Below, piece by piece: positions 1 to 7,008 of a stretch of 64,000 nucleotides of DNA. Location of the stretch: the NCBI RefSeq assembly GCF_014229245.1, contig NZ_JAARZJ010000001.1, forward strand, positions 1 to 64,000, in the 5' to 3' direction. The number at the start of each line of letters is the position of its first letter. Within the stretch, counting starts at the first letter, position 1. This stretch comes from Listeria farberi (GTDB lineage Bacteria > Bacillota > Bacilli > Lactobacillales > Listeriaceae). A program made the translations under genes and the position numbers. The notes beneath the pieces were generated by a model. That model saw nothing but the letters and a program-made list of their open reading frames with translations. It made no database searches and was not told where the DNA came from.

Positions 1-150
1 GATATATTTTCTTTTTTTATCTGCTGTAAAGATTGTTTTATGAAGAACGCGTTCTTGTATACAATATTTATTAAAACCAGGATCTTTTTTAAGTAACTTA
101 AGAATATTACTAATGGAAGCAAATTGATCTAATGTTTCTTTCAAATACAT
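1..150 (-). CDS. N-terminal fragment of an unidentified protein, possibly a Crp/Fnr-type regulator
   Basis: The first 50 codons of a minus-strand gene run off the left edge of the window. The ATG at 148-150 has a strong ribosome binding site (AGGAGG, seven bases upstream), and the frame is open to base 1. The peptide starts MYLKETLDQF and is rich in Lys, Leu and Ile. No diagnostic motif is visible in this part. It diverges from the Crp/Fnr-like gene at 638, and its start has a similar length and composition to that protein's N-terminus. A second PrfA-like regulator is therefore possible, but this is a guess from context. That the fragment is coding is well supported; its function is not. Confidence 0.6.
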   Translation of the reverse strand, partial: MYLKETLDQFASISNILKLLKKDPGFNKYCIQERVLHKTIFTADKKRKYI

Positions 151-334
151 GCTAGTTCCTCCTTTATTGTAATTTCCCCCTATTGTTCTGCAATAAAACG
201 CTAAAACAGATATTCTTCTAGAAGAATACTTTCTTCCAAATAATTGACGCGAAGGAATAGTTAAACTAGCTAAAAACCGCCTTAAAAAGTTCATAATTAG
301 CTTTAAAAAAAGGTTAAAACTACAATTTTAGAAG

Positions 335-364
335 AAAATAGTATTCAGTTAAATACTATTTTTT
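335..364 (+). terminator. Hairpin with T-run, no obvious upstream gene
   Basis: Perfect 11-bp inverted repeat AAAATAGTATT / AATACTATTTT with a 6-base loop (346-351), followed by six T on the plus strand. It looks like an intrinsic terminator reading rightward, but no rightward gene lies before it in the window. It may end a short unannotated transcript or be a relic. Confidence 0.4.
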
Positions 365-395
365 AAAAATAACAAAGGGACTATATTTGACCAAA

Positions 396-424
396 TTTAG
401 ACGGCTCTTAACAAGGTTTATAAT
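396..424 (+). promoter_or_regulatory. Possible sigma-A promoter of the Crp/Fnr-like gene
   Basis: TTTAGA (396-401), a 17-base gap and TATAAT (419-424). The -10 is perfect and the -35 matches four of six. No other convincing promoter lies nearer to the start at 638. Confidence 0.35.
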
Positions 425-637
425 ATAAATATCAAGAAAAACGACAAAATAAATTACTCAGCAAATAAGGTTTAAATGTGACGAAAAAGTCAAAAATAGT
501 TGCTAAAAGGTGGAAGTTTGGTTTTTTTGTTGGGTTCCTTTTAAAAGTGTTTGGTAGTATCATCACTTGTAAGAAGCCACTCATCGCATTATAAAACTAT
601 TTGCTTATGACACAAAATAGAAATGAGATGACAATAA

Positions 638-1339
638 ATGCAGTCGTTATTTGAAGATTTGTATAGTAAAAAAGTATTAGAAGAAGAATTTGGGTATAAA
701 CGATTTTTACAAACTTTAATTGACCACAGAATCCCGTATAAAAAAACAAAAATTTCAACCAATACAATTTTATTAACAGAAGATATTTTAAATACAAAAG
801 TTTACTTTATTGAAAAAGGGATTGTTTCATTAGAAAAAGAGAAAAATGTAGTAAGTTTTCTAGGCCCCAACCAAATTGCTGGTTTAAATGACTATTTTAT
901 GGCAGAAGCGAATGTTTATACAGCAAGAGTCATCGAAACGATTACAGCATATGAATTCGATAAAGAGGATGTCATTTGTTCGATTATTGGGATGCAAGAG
1001 GGGTGGCTCTATTTATATCTTAATAATCGTAATCATGAAAATGTTTTAATTGAAAAATGTAACTTAATGCGGGGGAACGGGGAAAGTCGATTAAGGGAGT
1101 CTTTAGAACAATTAGGGAAATTTTTTGGTATTGAAAAAGAGGGAGTGCTTCGCATACCAAAGTGTTTTACAAGAAAATTAATTGCTAATTATGCCAATCT
1201 TTCAGTTCGATCGGTTACACATTTGTGTGGAAAGTTGATAGAATCGGGATTTTTAGCAGAAAATTCGAAGTCTTTTATTTTATTGAAAAATTATGAAGGT
1301 AGCTGTGGCAAGATAAGAACTAAAGCAACATCTCCATAG
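638..1339 (+). CDS. Crp/Fnr (PrfA-like) family transcriptional regulator
   Basis: A 233-residue protein of the size of PrfA (237 residues in L. monocytogenes). Residues about 25-115 look like a cyclic-nucleotide-binding-type beta barrel (pattern KVYFIEKGIVSLEKE and following strands), and residues about 140-215 like a winged helix with helix-turn-helix (region NYANLSVRSVTHLCGKLIESG). Listeria carries a large set of such regulators, most with unknown signals. The ATG at 638 has only a weak ribosome binding site (GAGATGA). The gene ends in its own terminator and stands alone, divergent from the fragment at the left edge. Its target and ligand cannot be read from the sequence. The family call is good; a specific name is not justified. 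Confidence 0.75.
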   Translation: MQSLFEDLYSKKVLEEEFGYKRFLQTLIDHRIPYKKTKISTNTILLTEDILNTKVYFIEKGIVSLEKEKNVVSFLGPNQIAGLNDYFMAEANVYTARVIETITAYEFDKEDVICSIIGMQEGWLYLYLNNRNHENVLIEKCNLMRGNGESRLRESLEQLGKFFGIEKEGVLRIPKCFTRKLIANYANLSVRSVTHLCGKLIESGFLAENSKSFILLKNYEGSCGKIRTKATSP

Positions 1340-1351
1340 CGAAACGAAAAG

Positions 1352-1387
1352 ATCATTTAGCATTGTTTAGATGCTAAATGATTTTTT
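1352..1387 (+). terminator. Rho-independent terminator of the Crp/Fnr-like gene
   Basis: Inverted repeat ATCATTTAGCAT / ATGCTAAATGAT with a short loop and a run of T, starting 12 bases after the stop codon. Confidence 0.85.
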
Positions 1388-1393
1388 TATATA

Positions 1394-1427
1394 AAAAAAC
1401 AAGAAAAGAATTCTTTTCTTGTTTTTT
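1394..1427 (-). terminator. Terminator of the tRNA cluster (bidirectional)
   Basis: Perfect palindrome: AAAAAACAAGAAAAGAA followed by its exact complement, directly downstream of tRNA-Lys on the minus strand. It can also back up the rightward terminator beside it. Confidence 0.75.
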
Positions 1428-1432
1428 AAGGA

Positions 1433-1505
1433 TGAGCCGTGCTGGGTTCGAACCAGCGACCCTCTGATTAAAAGTCAGATGCTCTACCAACTGAGCTAAC
1501 GGCTC
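1433..1505 (-). tRNA. tRNA-Lys (anticodon TTT)
   Basis: Full cloverleaf on the minus strand: acceptor GAGCCGT / ACGGCTC, anticodon stem CTGAC / TCAG with loop reading TTT, and T-arm with GGTTCGAACC. Last gene of a five-tRNA transcript. The CCA end is not encoded. Confidence 0.95.
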
Positions 1506-1514
1506 TAAATATGA

Positions 1515-1586
1515 CTGGGCTAGCTGGATTCGAACCAGCGCATGACGGAATCAAAATCCGTTGCCTTACCGCTTGGCTATAGCCCA
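1515..1586 (-). tRNA. tRNA-Gln (anticodon TTG)
   Basis: Cloverleaf on the minus strand: acceptor TGGGCTA / TAGCCCA, anticodon stem ACGGA / TCCGT with loop reading TTG, T-arm GGTTCGAATCC. Lies 9 bases before tRNA-Lys in the same transcript. Confidence 0.95.
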
Positions 1587-1600
1587 ATAATAGAAAATGG

Positions 1601-1681
1601 TGGAGGGGAGTGGATTCGAACCACCGAACCCGAAGGAGCGGATTTACAGTCCGCCGCGTTTAGCCACTTCGCTACCCCTCC
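1601..1681 (-). tRNA. tRNA-Tyr (anticodon GTA)
   Basis: Class II tRNA with a long variable arm on the minus strand. Acceptor GGAGGGG / CCCCTCC, anticodon loop CTGTAAA giving GTA, T-arm GGTTCGAATCC. Confidence 0.95.
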
Positions 1682-1689
1682 GATATAAA

Positions 1690-1763
1690 TGCCGACTGCA
1701 GGAATTGAACCCGCAACCTACTGATTACGATTCAGTTGCTCTACCAGATTGAGCTAAGTCGGC
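1690..1763 (-). tRNA. tRNA-Thr (anticodon CGT)
   Basis: Acceptor GCCGACT / AGTCGGC on the minus strand. Anticodon stem ACTGA / TCAGT with loop ATCGTAA, so the anticodon is CGT (Thr). T-arm GGGTTCAATTCC. This is the isoacceptor for ACG codons, supplementing the usual TGT form, which is not in the window. Confidence 0.9.
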
Positions 1764-1916
1764 GAAGAATCGCTCTTTACTGGTAAATCGAAATCTCTTG
1801 CATCGTTAAATCTTTAAAACAGATACTAATACATAATATAACATTTTTAATATTTTTACCAGCTTTTTTTTCAAAAAAATGAAATTAATTTTTTTAGCTG
1901 CTTTTTTGATTAAAAG

Positions 1917-1988
1917 TGACCCGTACGGGATTCGAACCCGTGTTACCGCCGTGAAAGGGCGGTGTCTTAACCGCTTGACCAACGGGCC
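1917..1988 (-). tRNA. tRNA-Glu (anticodon TTC)
   Basis: Acceptor GGCCCGT / ACGGGTC on the minus strand, anticodon stem CCGCC / GGCGG with loop CTTTCAC giving TTC, T-arm GGGTTCGAATCCC. First gene of the cluster. It is separated from tRNA-Thr by about 150 AT-rich bases in which I see no gene. Confidence 0.95.
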
Positions 1989-2020
1989 ATTTACATAAAA
2001 GTTTTTTACCGCTAGAAACT

Positions 2021-2049
2021 ATTATATAAAAAAAGGATATCATTTGTAA
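2021..2049 (-). promoter_or_regulatory. Promoter of the tRNA cluster
   Basis: On the minus strand TTACAA (2044-2049), exactly 17 bases, then TATAAT (2021-2026), about 35 bases before tRNA-Glu. It fits a sigma-A promoter driving all five tRNAs. Confidence 0.7.
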
Positions 2050-2238
2050 ATACCCAAATTAAATTCTTTTTTTTCTGAAAATAAAAGTGTGAAGAACGGG
2101 TTATTTATCTGATTAATGGGTATGTATATTGAAGAGAATATGAAATAAATATTTAGGTGACATAAATGGAAAATGAAGCTTTATGAACAACTATTCAAGT
2201 GGAATGTAATTAGCCTTATAAAATAATACAAATTAGTA

Positions 2239-2267
2239 TTACAATCTAAAATCAGCTGTGCTATAAT
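2239..2267 (+). promoter_or_regulatory. Sigma-A promoter of kimA
   Basis: TTACAA (2239-2244), 17 bases, TATAAT (2262-2267). The predicted leader is only about 50 bases, too short for the c-di-AMP riboswitch that precedes kimA in Bacillus subtilis. Confidence 0.7.
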
Positions 2268-2323
2268 GTGTCTGGTCAACTTGAAGTTAGCTAAAAAATC
2301 ACATAAAAAAGGTAGGGAATACT

Positions 2324-4147
2324 ATGGCATCGCCGCTAAAAAGATTATTAATCGGCCGCCCTCTGAAAACATCAGAAGCTGGAGACCAAAAATTAGGGAA
2401 ATTAAAAGCTTTAGCCGTTCTATCATCAGATGCGCTTTCTTCCATTGCATACGGTACAGAACAAATTTTATTGGTACTTGTAACTGTTAGTGCTGCAGCT
2501 ATGTGGTATTCATTACCCATTGCACTTTGTGTTCTTGTTCTTTTGTTTGCACTAAATCTTTCTTATAAACAAATTATTTATTCTTATCCACATGGTGGTG
2601 GAGCATATATTGTTTCAAGAGAAAATTTAGGAAACAATGCTGGACTAATCGCAGGAGGTTCTTTACTGGTAGATTATATGCTTACAGTAGCTGTAAGTGT
2701 GTCTTCAGGAACGGATGCAATTGTTTCAGCAGTGCCATCATTGTATCCTTTTGCAGTGCCTATAGCAGTATTGCTTGTAGTGGGTGTAACGATCATTAAC
2801 CTTAGAGGGATTACTGAATCTGCTAGTTTACTTGCCATTCCGGTCTATTTATTCGTTTTTTCCATCATTGCTCTTATTTTTACAGGTTTATTTAAAGTGT
2901 TAACTGGTATGGATGCTAGTCATGAAACAGCCGCAGTTGGAACTCACGTACAAGGTGTAACAATCTTTCTACTATTAAGAGCATTTGCTTCCGGGTCTGC
3001 TTCTTTGACAGGTATTGAAGCTATCTCAAATGCAGTGCCCCTATTTAAAGAGCCGCGGCCAAAAAATGCGGCCAAAACATTAACTTTAATGGCAGGACTA
3101 TTAGGCTTCTTCTTCGTAGGTATCACGGTTTTAGCATTTGTTTATGGAACCGTACCTGAATTGAAAGTAACAGTGTTATCTCAGATTGCGGAAAATGTAT
3201 TTGGCAGAAACTTTATGTTTTATTTCATTCAAGCTACAACAGCGCTGATTTTGGTTTTAGCCGCTAATACCGGATTTTCTGCATTTCCAATGTTAGCTTT
3301 TAACCTAGCTAAAGATAAATTTATGCCAAGAATGTATTTAGCTAGAGGAGATCGATTAGGCTACTCCAACGGGATTATTACTTTAGCTGTAGGATCTATT
3401 TTATTAATTATTTTATTCAAAGGGAAAACAGAATTACTTATCCCGTTATATTCAGTAGGGGTTTTTATACCATTTACTCTGTCACAAACAGGTATGATTG
3501 TAAAATGGTGGAAACAGCGCCCGAAAGGCTGGAAGAAATCTTTATCCGCTAACTTACTTGGGGCGTCTATTTCATTTACAGTACTTCTAGTATTATTCTT
3601 AACGAGAATTGAGTCTGTATGGCCTGTATTTGTATTTATGCCTATTATGATTTATGTTTTCCATCGTACAAGACATCATTATCGTAAAGTAGGACCACAA
3701 CTTAGAATTGACGAAACAATGGACTTGCCTGATTTCAAAGGAAATGCCGTTATTATTTGTGTATCCGATACCACCAAAGTTGTAGAAGGAGCATTACAGT
3801 ATGCTAAGTCTATTGGCGATACAGTCATTGCTGTTCATATTTCTATTGATAAAAAGCAGGAAAAAGAATTTGTTGAGAGATGGAATAGAGTTCATCCGGA
3901 AGTTCGTATGGCTAACCTGTATTCTCCGTATCGGTCGATTTCAGATCCATTAATGAAATTTATTGATACAGCAAAACAAAAAGCTGACCAAGACAACTAC
4001 TCACTTACGGTATTAATACCACAGTTTATCCCTAGAAAAGGTTGGCAAAATGTCCTTCATAATCAAACAAGCCTATTGATTCGTACAAGACTTCTAATGA
4101 AAAGAGATGTTGTTGTTTCAACGTATCCATATCATTTAAAAGAATAA
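2324..4147 (+). CDS. kimA: KimA-type high-affinity potassium importer
   Basis: A 607-residue APC-superfamily transporter. About 12 hydrophobic segments fill residues 25-450, starting with the family's N-terminal block SSDALSSIAYGTEQILL. A soluble C-terminal domain (about 465-607) with a universal-stress-protein-like fold follows (VIICVSDTTKVVEGALQYA). KimA imports K+ with protons and works as a dimer through this tail. In B. subtilis and L. monocytogenes (where I recall it as Lmo2130), c-di-AMP binds and inhibits it. ATG at 2324 has the ribosome binding site AGGTAGGG. Single gene with its own promoter and terminator. The c-di-AMP synthase gene cdaA lies about 12 kb downstream. Older annotations call such proteins amino acid permeases. 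Confidence 0.9.
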   Translation: MASPLKRLLIGRPLKTSEAGDQKLGKLKALAVLSSDALSSIAYGTEQILLVLVTVSAAAMWYSLPIALCVLVLLFALNLSYKQIIYSYPHGGGAYIVSRENLGNNAGLIAGGSLLVDYMLTVAVSVSSGTDAIVSAVPSLYPFAVPIAVLLVVGVTIINLRGITESASLLAIPVYLFVFSIIALIFTGLFKVLTGMDASHETAAVGTHVQGVTIFLLLRAFASGSASLTGIEAISNAVPLFKEPRPKNAAKTLTLMAGLLGFFFVGITVLAFVYGTVPELKVTVLSQIAENVFGRNFMFYFIQATTALILVLAANTGFSAFPMLAFNLAKDKFMPRMYLARGDRLGYSNGIITLAVGSILLIILFKGKTELLIPLYSVGVFIPFTLSQTGMIVKWWKQRPKGWKKSLSANLLGASISFTVLLVLFLTRIESVWPVFVFMPIMIYVFHRTRHHYRKVGPQLRIDETMDLPDFKGNAVIICVSDTTKVVEGALQYAKSIGDTVIAVHISIDKKQEKEFVERWNRVHPEVRMANLYSPYRSISDPLMKFIDTAKQKADQDNYSLTVLIPQFIPRKGWQNVLHNQTSLLIRTRLLMKRDVVVSTYPYHLKE

Positions 4148-4153
4148 TAAGAG

Positions 4154-4204
4154 AAAAACGGAAGAGACCTTCGGGGGAAGAGGGGGGATGCTCTTCCGTT
4201 TTTA
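4154..4204 (+). terminator. Terminator of kimA
   Basis: AAAAACGGAAGAG pairs with CTCTTCCGTTTTT around a purine-rich 24-base loop, seven bases after the stop codon. Confidence 0.85.
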
Positions 4205-4670
4205 TAATGGAACGATATAAGCTTACCTGGATGAAATGGATTTGTAAAAAGACGAAAATAAGATTTTGAGAGCAAAAAAATGAATAGAAATACCTTTTTC
4301 TCTAAACAAAAATCCTCTTTTTGCCATTAAATGCGAAAATAAATTCTATTTTAAGTTTTAAAAGATTTTTTTCATGAAAAATAAAAAGAATTCCTCACTA
4401 TAATAATTAGGGGGACTTTTATGTATATATTATAAATAAAACATATCTAGAAATGGATATATCGGTGAATAAAAAGTAATACTTATATACAAATATGAAT
4501 AAATATAAGTAGCATGACAGGTAAGTAAAAGGACTTAATTAATATTACAAACTGGTAACAAATTTTTCTTTTTGATGAATTCAAAGTGAGTGGATTTATT
4601 ATAGGCGAAGAAAGCGCTATATAGAGCCATTTTCTTTTTTTTGAATAAGCCTTGAAGTTCCTTTCAGACC
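4205..4670. other. Long AT-rich intergenic stretch
   Basis: I see no gene, tRNA or strong hairpin here. A TATAAT at 4399-4404 and a GGGGGACTTTTATG block at 4410-4423 start only a four-codon frame. Confidence 0.5.
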
Positions 4671-4699
4671 TTGAAAAAAGCCAGTTTTCGCGTTATAAT
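4671..4699 (+). promoter_or_regulatory. Sigma-A promoter of the small membrane protein gene
   Basis: TTGAAA (4671-4676), 17 bases, TATAAT (4694-4699), about 45 bases before the start codon. Confidence 0.75.
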
Positions 4700-4745
4700 T
4701 TCAGTAGTTGATAGGAGAGATTAATTTAGTAAAGGAGCGCTTTGT

Positions 4746-4982
4746 ATGCAGGAACAGGACATTAGGTATTATGTACTACCTACTATTATCACTTTTATAT
4801 TGGGAATAGCTGCAATGAATACATCTAGTTTTCCATTTATTAGTTTTCTGACAACTACGCTCGTGGCTATTACTATTGGAATTTTAATTGGTGGGATACA
4901 TCAATTGTGCCGAGTAATTATTAAGGCTTATCAACACACAAAGGAACGCAGAGTCTCTCAAAAAAAGTGGCAAACACTTTAA
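4746..4982 (+). CDS. Small two-helix membrane protein, function unknown
   Basis: A 78-residue protein with two hydrophobic helices (about residues 9-25 and 29-52) and a short basic tail. The ATG at 4746 follows the good ribosome binding site AAAGGAG and a strong promoter, and a terminator follows, so it is a real single-gene unit. I do not recognise a family motif. It lies between kimA and the maltose regulator but shares a transcript with neither. Confidence 0.75.
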   Translation: MQEQDIRYYVLPTIITFILGIAAMNTSSFPFISFLTTTLVAITIGILIGGIHQLCRVIIKAYQHTKERRVSQKKWQTL

Positions 4983-5011
4983 AATGAGTCTTTACATAAT
5001 TATAATAGACC

Positions 5012-5047
5012 AAGCATTTTCGTGTTTTTAAAGGGAATGCTTTTTTT
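5012..5047 (+). terminator. Terminator of the small membrane protein gene
   Basis: AAGCATT pairs with AATGCTT and is followed by seven T. Confidence 0.65.
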
Positions 5048-5120
5048 GTGGGTTAAATCTTATTTTTTTTTGCGGAAAAGATGGTACAATAAGGAAGATT
5101 ATGAATGGAGGAGGTTGGAG

Positions 5121-6086
5121 ATGGCGACTTTAGCAGATGTTGCGAAACGGGCAAATGTCTCCAAAATGACAGTTTCACGGGTTATTAATCATCCAGATCA
5201 AGTCTCAGATGAACTGAAAATGCTTGTTTATAGTGCGATGGAAGCTCTAGAGTATGTACCTAACTATGCAGCTAGAGCACTTGTTCAAAACAGGACACAA
5301 GTTATTAAATTTTTGATTTTAGAAGAAATTGACACAGTTGAACCTTATTATATGAATTTATTAACGGGAATCAGCCGTGAGTTAGATAAGTATTATTATT
5401 CACTTCAACTTGTTACGCAAAGGTCCAGAAATATCGGAGCTTATGATGGGCTTATTGTCACAGGAATACGGGATAAAGATTATGATTTAGGTCTTTTGGA
5501 TATTGATAAACCAGTTATTTTTTATGGTGAGAATAAACGTGGCTATGATTCTATAGATGTAGATAATAAAAAAGGAACGATGCTAGCGACAGAGCATATG
5601 GTAGAGATTGGTTTTTCGCGAATTGTATTTTTAGGAATTGATTTACTTGATGAGCAGTTTATGAAATCACGTTTAGAAGGATACGAAAAAGTGGTGCGAA
5701 AACATGGACTTAATCCGGAAAGTTATTTTATTGCGAATAGTTCGAGTGTTGCAGAAGAAAAAGCATTTGAATTATTACGTTATAACTCAGAAAAAATTGC
5801 CATTGTTTGCGCTTCAGACCGTATTGCGATAGGAGTTGTTCGTGCAGCAGCAACTTTCGGTCGTCGTTTTGGTGAAAATATTGCTGTAACAGGATTTGAT
5901 GGTGTCTTCTTAGATCGAATCTCTTCCCCAAAAATCACTACTGTTCGCTCTCCTGTCGTTGAAATGGGAGAAGAACTTGCAAAAATGTTACTTGCTAAAA
6001 TTAATAATCACGGAAAACCTCAAGGAAACCTATTATTTACTCCAGAATTACTGATAAGAGCTTCTACAACTGGAAAAGAAGAGTAA
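5121..6086 (+). CDS. LacI-family transcriptional regulator, probably of the maltodextrin genes
   Basis: A 321-residue LacI/GalR protein. The N-terminal helix-turn-helix (residues 2-25, ATLADVAKRANVSKMTVSRV) and hinge (about 45-60) precede a periplasmic-binding-protein-like sugar sensor domain (ITGFDG near residue 265). I chose ATG 5121, after the strong GGAGG at 5107-5111. A longer frame upstream runs through the preceding terminator and promoter. An extended -10 (TGGTACAAT, 5082-5090) lies just upstream. It is the only regulator gene at the maltodextrin locus, and LacI-type palindromes with a central CG lie before both the amylase and malE, so I infer it represses them. The inducer cannot be read from sequence. 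Confidence 0.8.
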   Translation: MATLADVAKRANVSKMTVSRVINHPDQVSDELKMLVYSAMEALEYVPNYAARALVQNRTQVIKFLILEEIDTVEPYYMNLLTGISRELDKYYYSLQLVTQRSRNIGAYDGLIVTGIRDKDYDLGLLDIDKPVIFYGENKRGYDSIDVDNKKGTMLATEHMVEIGFSRIVFLGIDLLDEQFMKSRLEGYEKVVRKHGLNPESYFIANSSSVAEEKAFELLRYNSEKIAIVCASDRIAIGVVRAAATFGRRFGENIAVTGFDGVFLDRISSPKITTVRSPVVEMGEELAKMLLAKINNHGKPQGNLLFTPELLIRASTTGKEE

Positions 6087-6087
6087 T

Positions 6088-6121
6088 AAAAACGCTAGGA
6101 ATCTTTTTCCTAGCGTTTTTT
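6088..6121 (+). terminator. Bidirectional terminator between the LacI regulator and the CPBP gene
   Basis: AAAAACGCTAGGAA / TTCCTAGCGTTTTT, a near-perfect stem with a short loop, serves the two convergent genes. Confidence 0.9.
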
Positions 6122-6756
6122 TATTTGAGTAAAATAGGTAAAAATGCAACAAAATCAAAAATGAAATGCACGATAAAAGTAACCCAAATGGAGTTGGTTT
6201 TTTTAAACAAGTAGTTCAAAATGAGCCTGGCAGGAGCTAAAGTAATGATACATTGTAGAAAGTTAAAATCATAAGATGTCAAATGCCAAGTTGCAAAAAG
6301 TAAAGAACATAATAGTGAAGCTTGCCAAAATTTCCAGTTCCATTTTTTCCAAGCGGCGTATAACAAGCTTAAGGATAGTAATTCTTCACCGAGTAGCATA
6401 AATGGAATACTTGTAAAGACATAAGACCATGTAAGAACACTGTTGATACCATTTTCCGTTGTACTACCTGCGAAATAAGCCCACGCATAATTGAAAATAG
6501 CGCTGATAATAATTAATGCAGGAGCACCGATAATTATCCATTTGAAACTAAAATGTTTAAACCAATCAAGAAATTCTGCTTTTAGAATGATAAAAGCAAT
6601 AACTCCCATACATAGGGCATTAAAGAAAGCACCTATAAATTCTAACACTCCAATATTGGAAATGATGTGCGGCAAAAGAAGAAAAAGAACACCAATAATG
6701 ATTGCGCTGGAAAATAACCAATACCCTTGTTTCTTTAAGCTTAAAGTATTTTCCAT
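6121..6756 (-). CDS. CPBP-family intramembrane protein (Abi/Rce1-like), active site incomplete
   Basis: A 211-residue membrane protein with about six hydrophobic segments. Motif 1 reads GEELLSLS near residue 115, keeping the Glu pair of the CPBP family. The Arg usually found four residues later (EExxxR) is a Ser here. Motif 2 (FATWHL) and motif 3 (HFIFDF) are present. Family members include Rce1-type prenyl-protein proteases and bacteriocin self-immunity proteins; most in Firmicutes have no known substrate. Its ATG at 6756 has AGGAGG six bases before it. It sits inside the maltose region but on the opposite strand, so it is probably unrelated to sugar use. Confidence 0.75.
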   Translation of the reverse strand: MENTLSLKKQGYWLFSSAIIIGVLFLLLPHIISNIGVLEFIGAFFNALCMGVIAFIILKAEFLDWFKHFSFKWIIIGAPALIIISAIFNYAWAYFAGSTTENGINSVLTWSYVFTSIPFMLLGEELLSLSLLYAAWKKWNWKFWQASLLCSLLFATWHLTSYDFNFLQCIITLAPARLILNYLFKKTNSIWVTFIVHFIFDFVAFLPILLK

Positions 6757-6918
6757 TTTATCCTCCTTTTAGACCTTTTTTCAAAAGAGTTTATTAGTCC
6801 ATGAGTTATTATAGCTCTTTACTTTAAATCAGTAAAGTTACTAATTTGTCACTTTAAAAGAGGAGAAGTAATTATTTTTTCTATATATTGAAAGAATGTT
6901 AAATAACCAAAAAAACTT

Positions 6919-6930
6919 GTTACCGTTAAC
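6919..6930 (+). promoter_or_regulatory. LacI-type operator candidate upstream of the amylase
   Basis: GTTACCGTTAAC fits GTTAnCGnTAAC, a 12-bp near-palindrome with a central CG as expected for LacI-family operators. The same pattern occurs before malE at 8831-8842. Confidence 0.5.
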
Positions 6931-6943
6931 GAGCGAGAAAAGG

Positions 6944-6973
6944 TTGCAAACGCTTTAATGGAAATGCTAATTT
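6944..6973 (+). promoter_or_regulatory. Amylase promoter with a cre-like site over the -35
   Basis: TTGCAA (6944-6949), 18 bases, TAATTT (6968-6973). Bases 6945-6958 (TGCAAACGCTTTAA) match the catabolite-response consensus TGWAANCGNTNWCA except at one or two positions. CcpA repression during growth on glucose is likely. Confidence 0.6.
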
Positions 6974-7008
6974 GAAATAGAACGAAAGGTGATATAGGAG
7001 GAGAAAAA

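Larger units (their letters stand above)
151..637. other. Intergenic region between two divergent genes
   Basis: No open reading frame with a ribosome binding site is visible here. The stretch is very AT-rich. It holds the ribosome binding site of the leftward gene (155-165), a perfect 11-bp stem hairpin (335-362) and a possible rightward promoter (TTTAGA 396-401, 17 bases, TATAAT 419-424). If that promoter is used, the rightward gene has a leader of about 200 bases, which is long for this genome. Confidence 0.5.

Noticed and set aside
408-421. PrfA-box-like TTAACAAGGTTTAT before the Crp/Fnr-like gene
   Set aside because: The second half differs from the PrfA palindrome at three positions and overlaps the -10, so chance is likelier in AT-rich DNA.
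2268-2323. c-di-AMP (ydaO) riboswitch before kimA
   Set aside because: The leader after the promoter is about 50 bases, far shorter than the motif.
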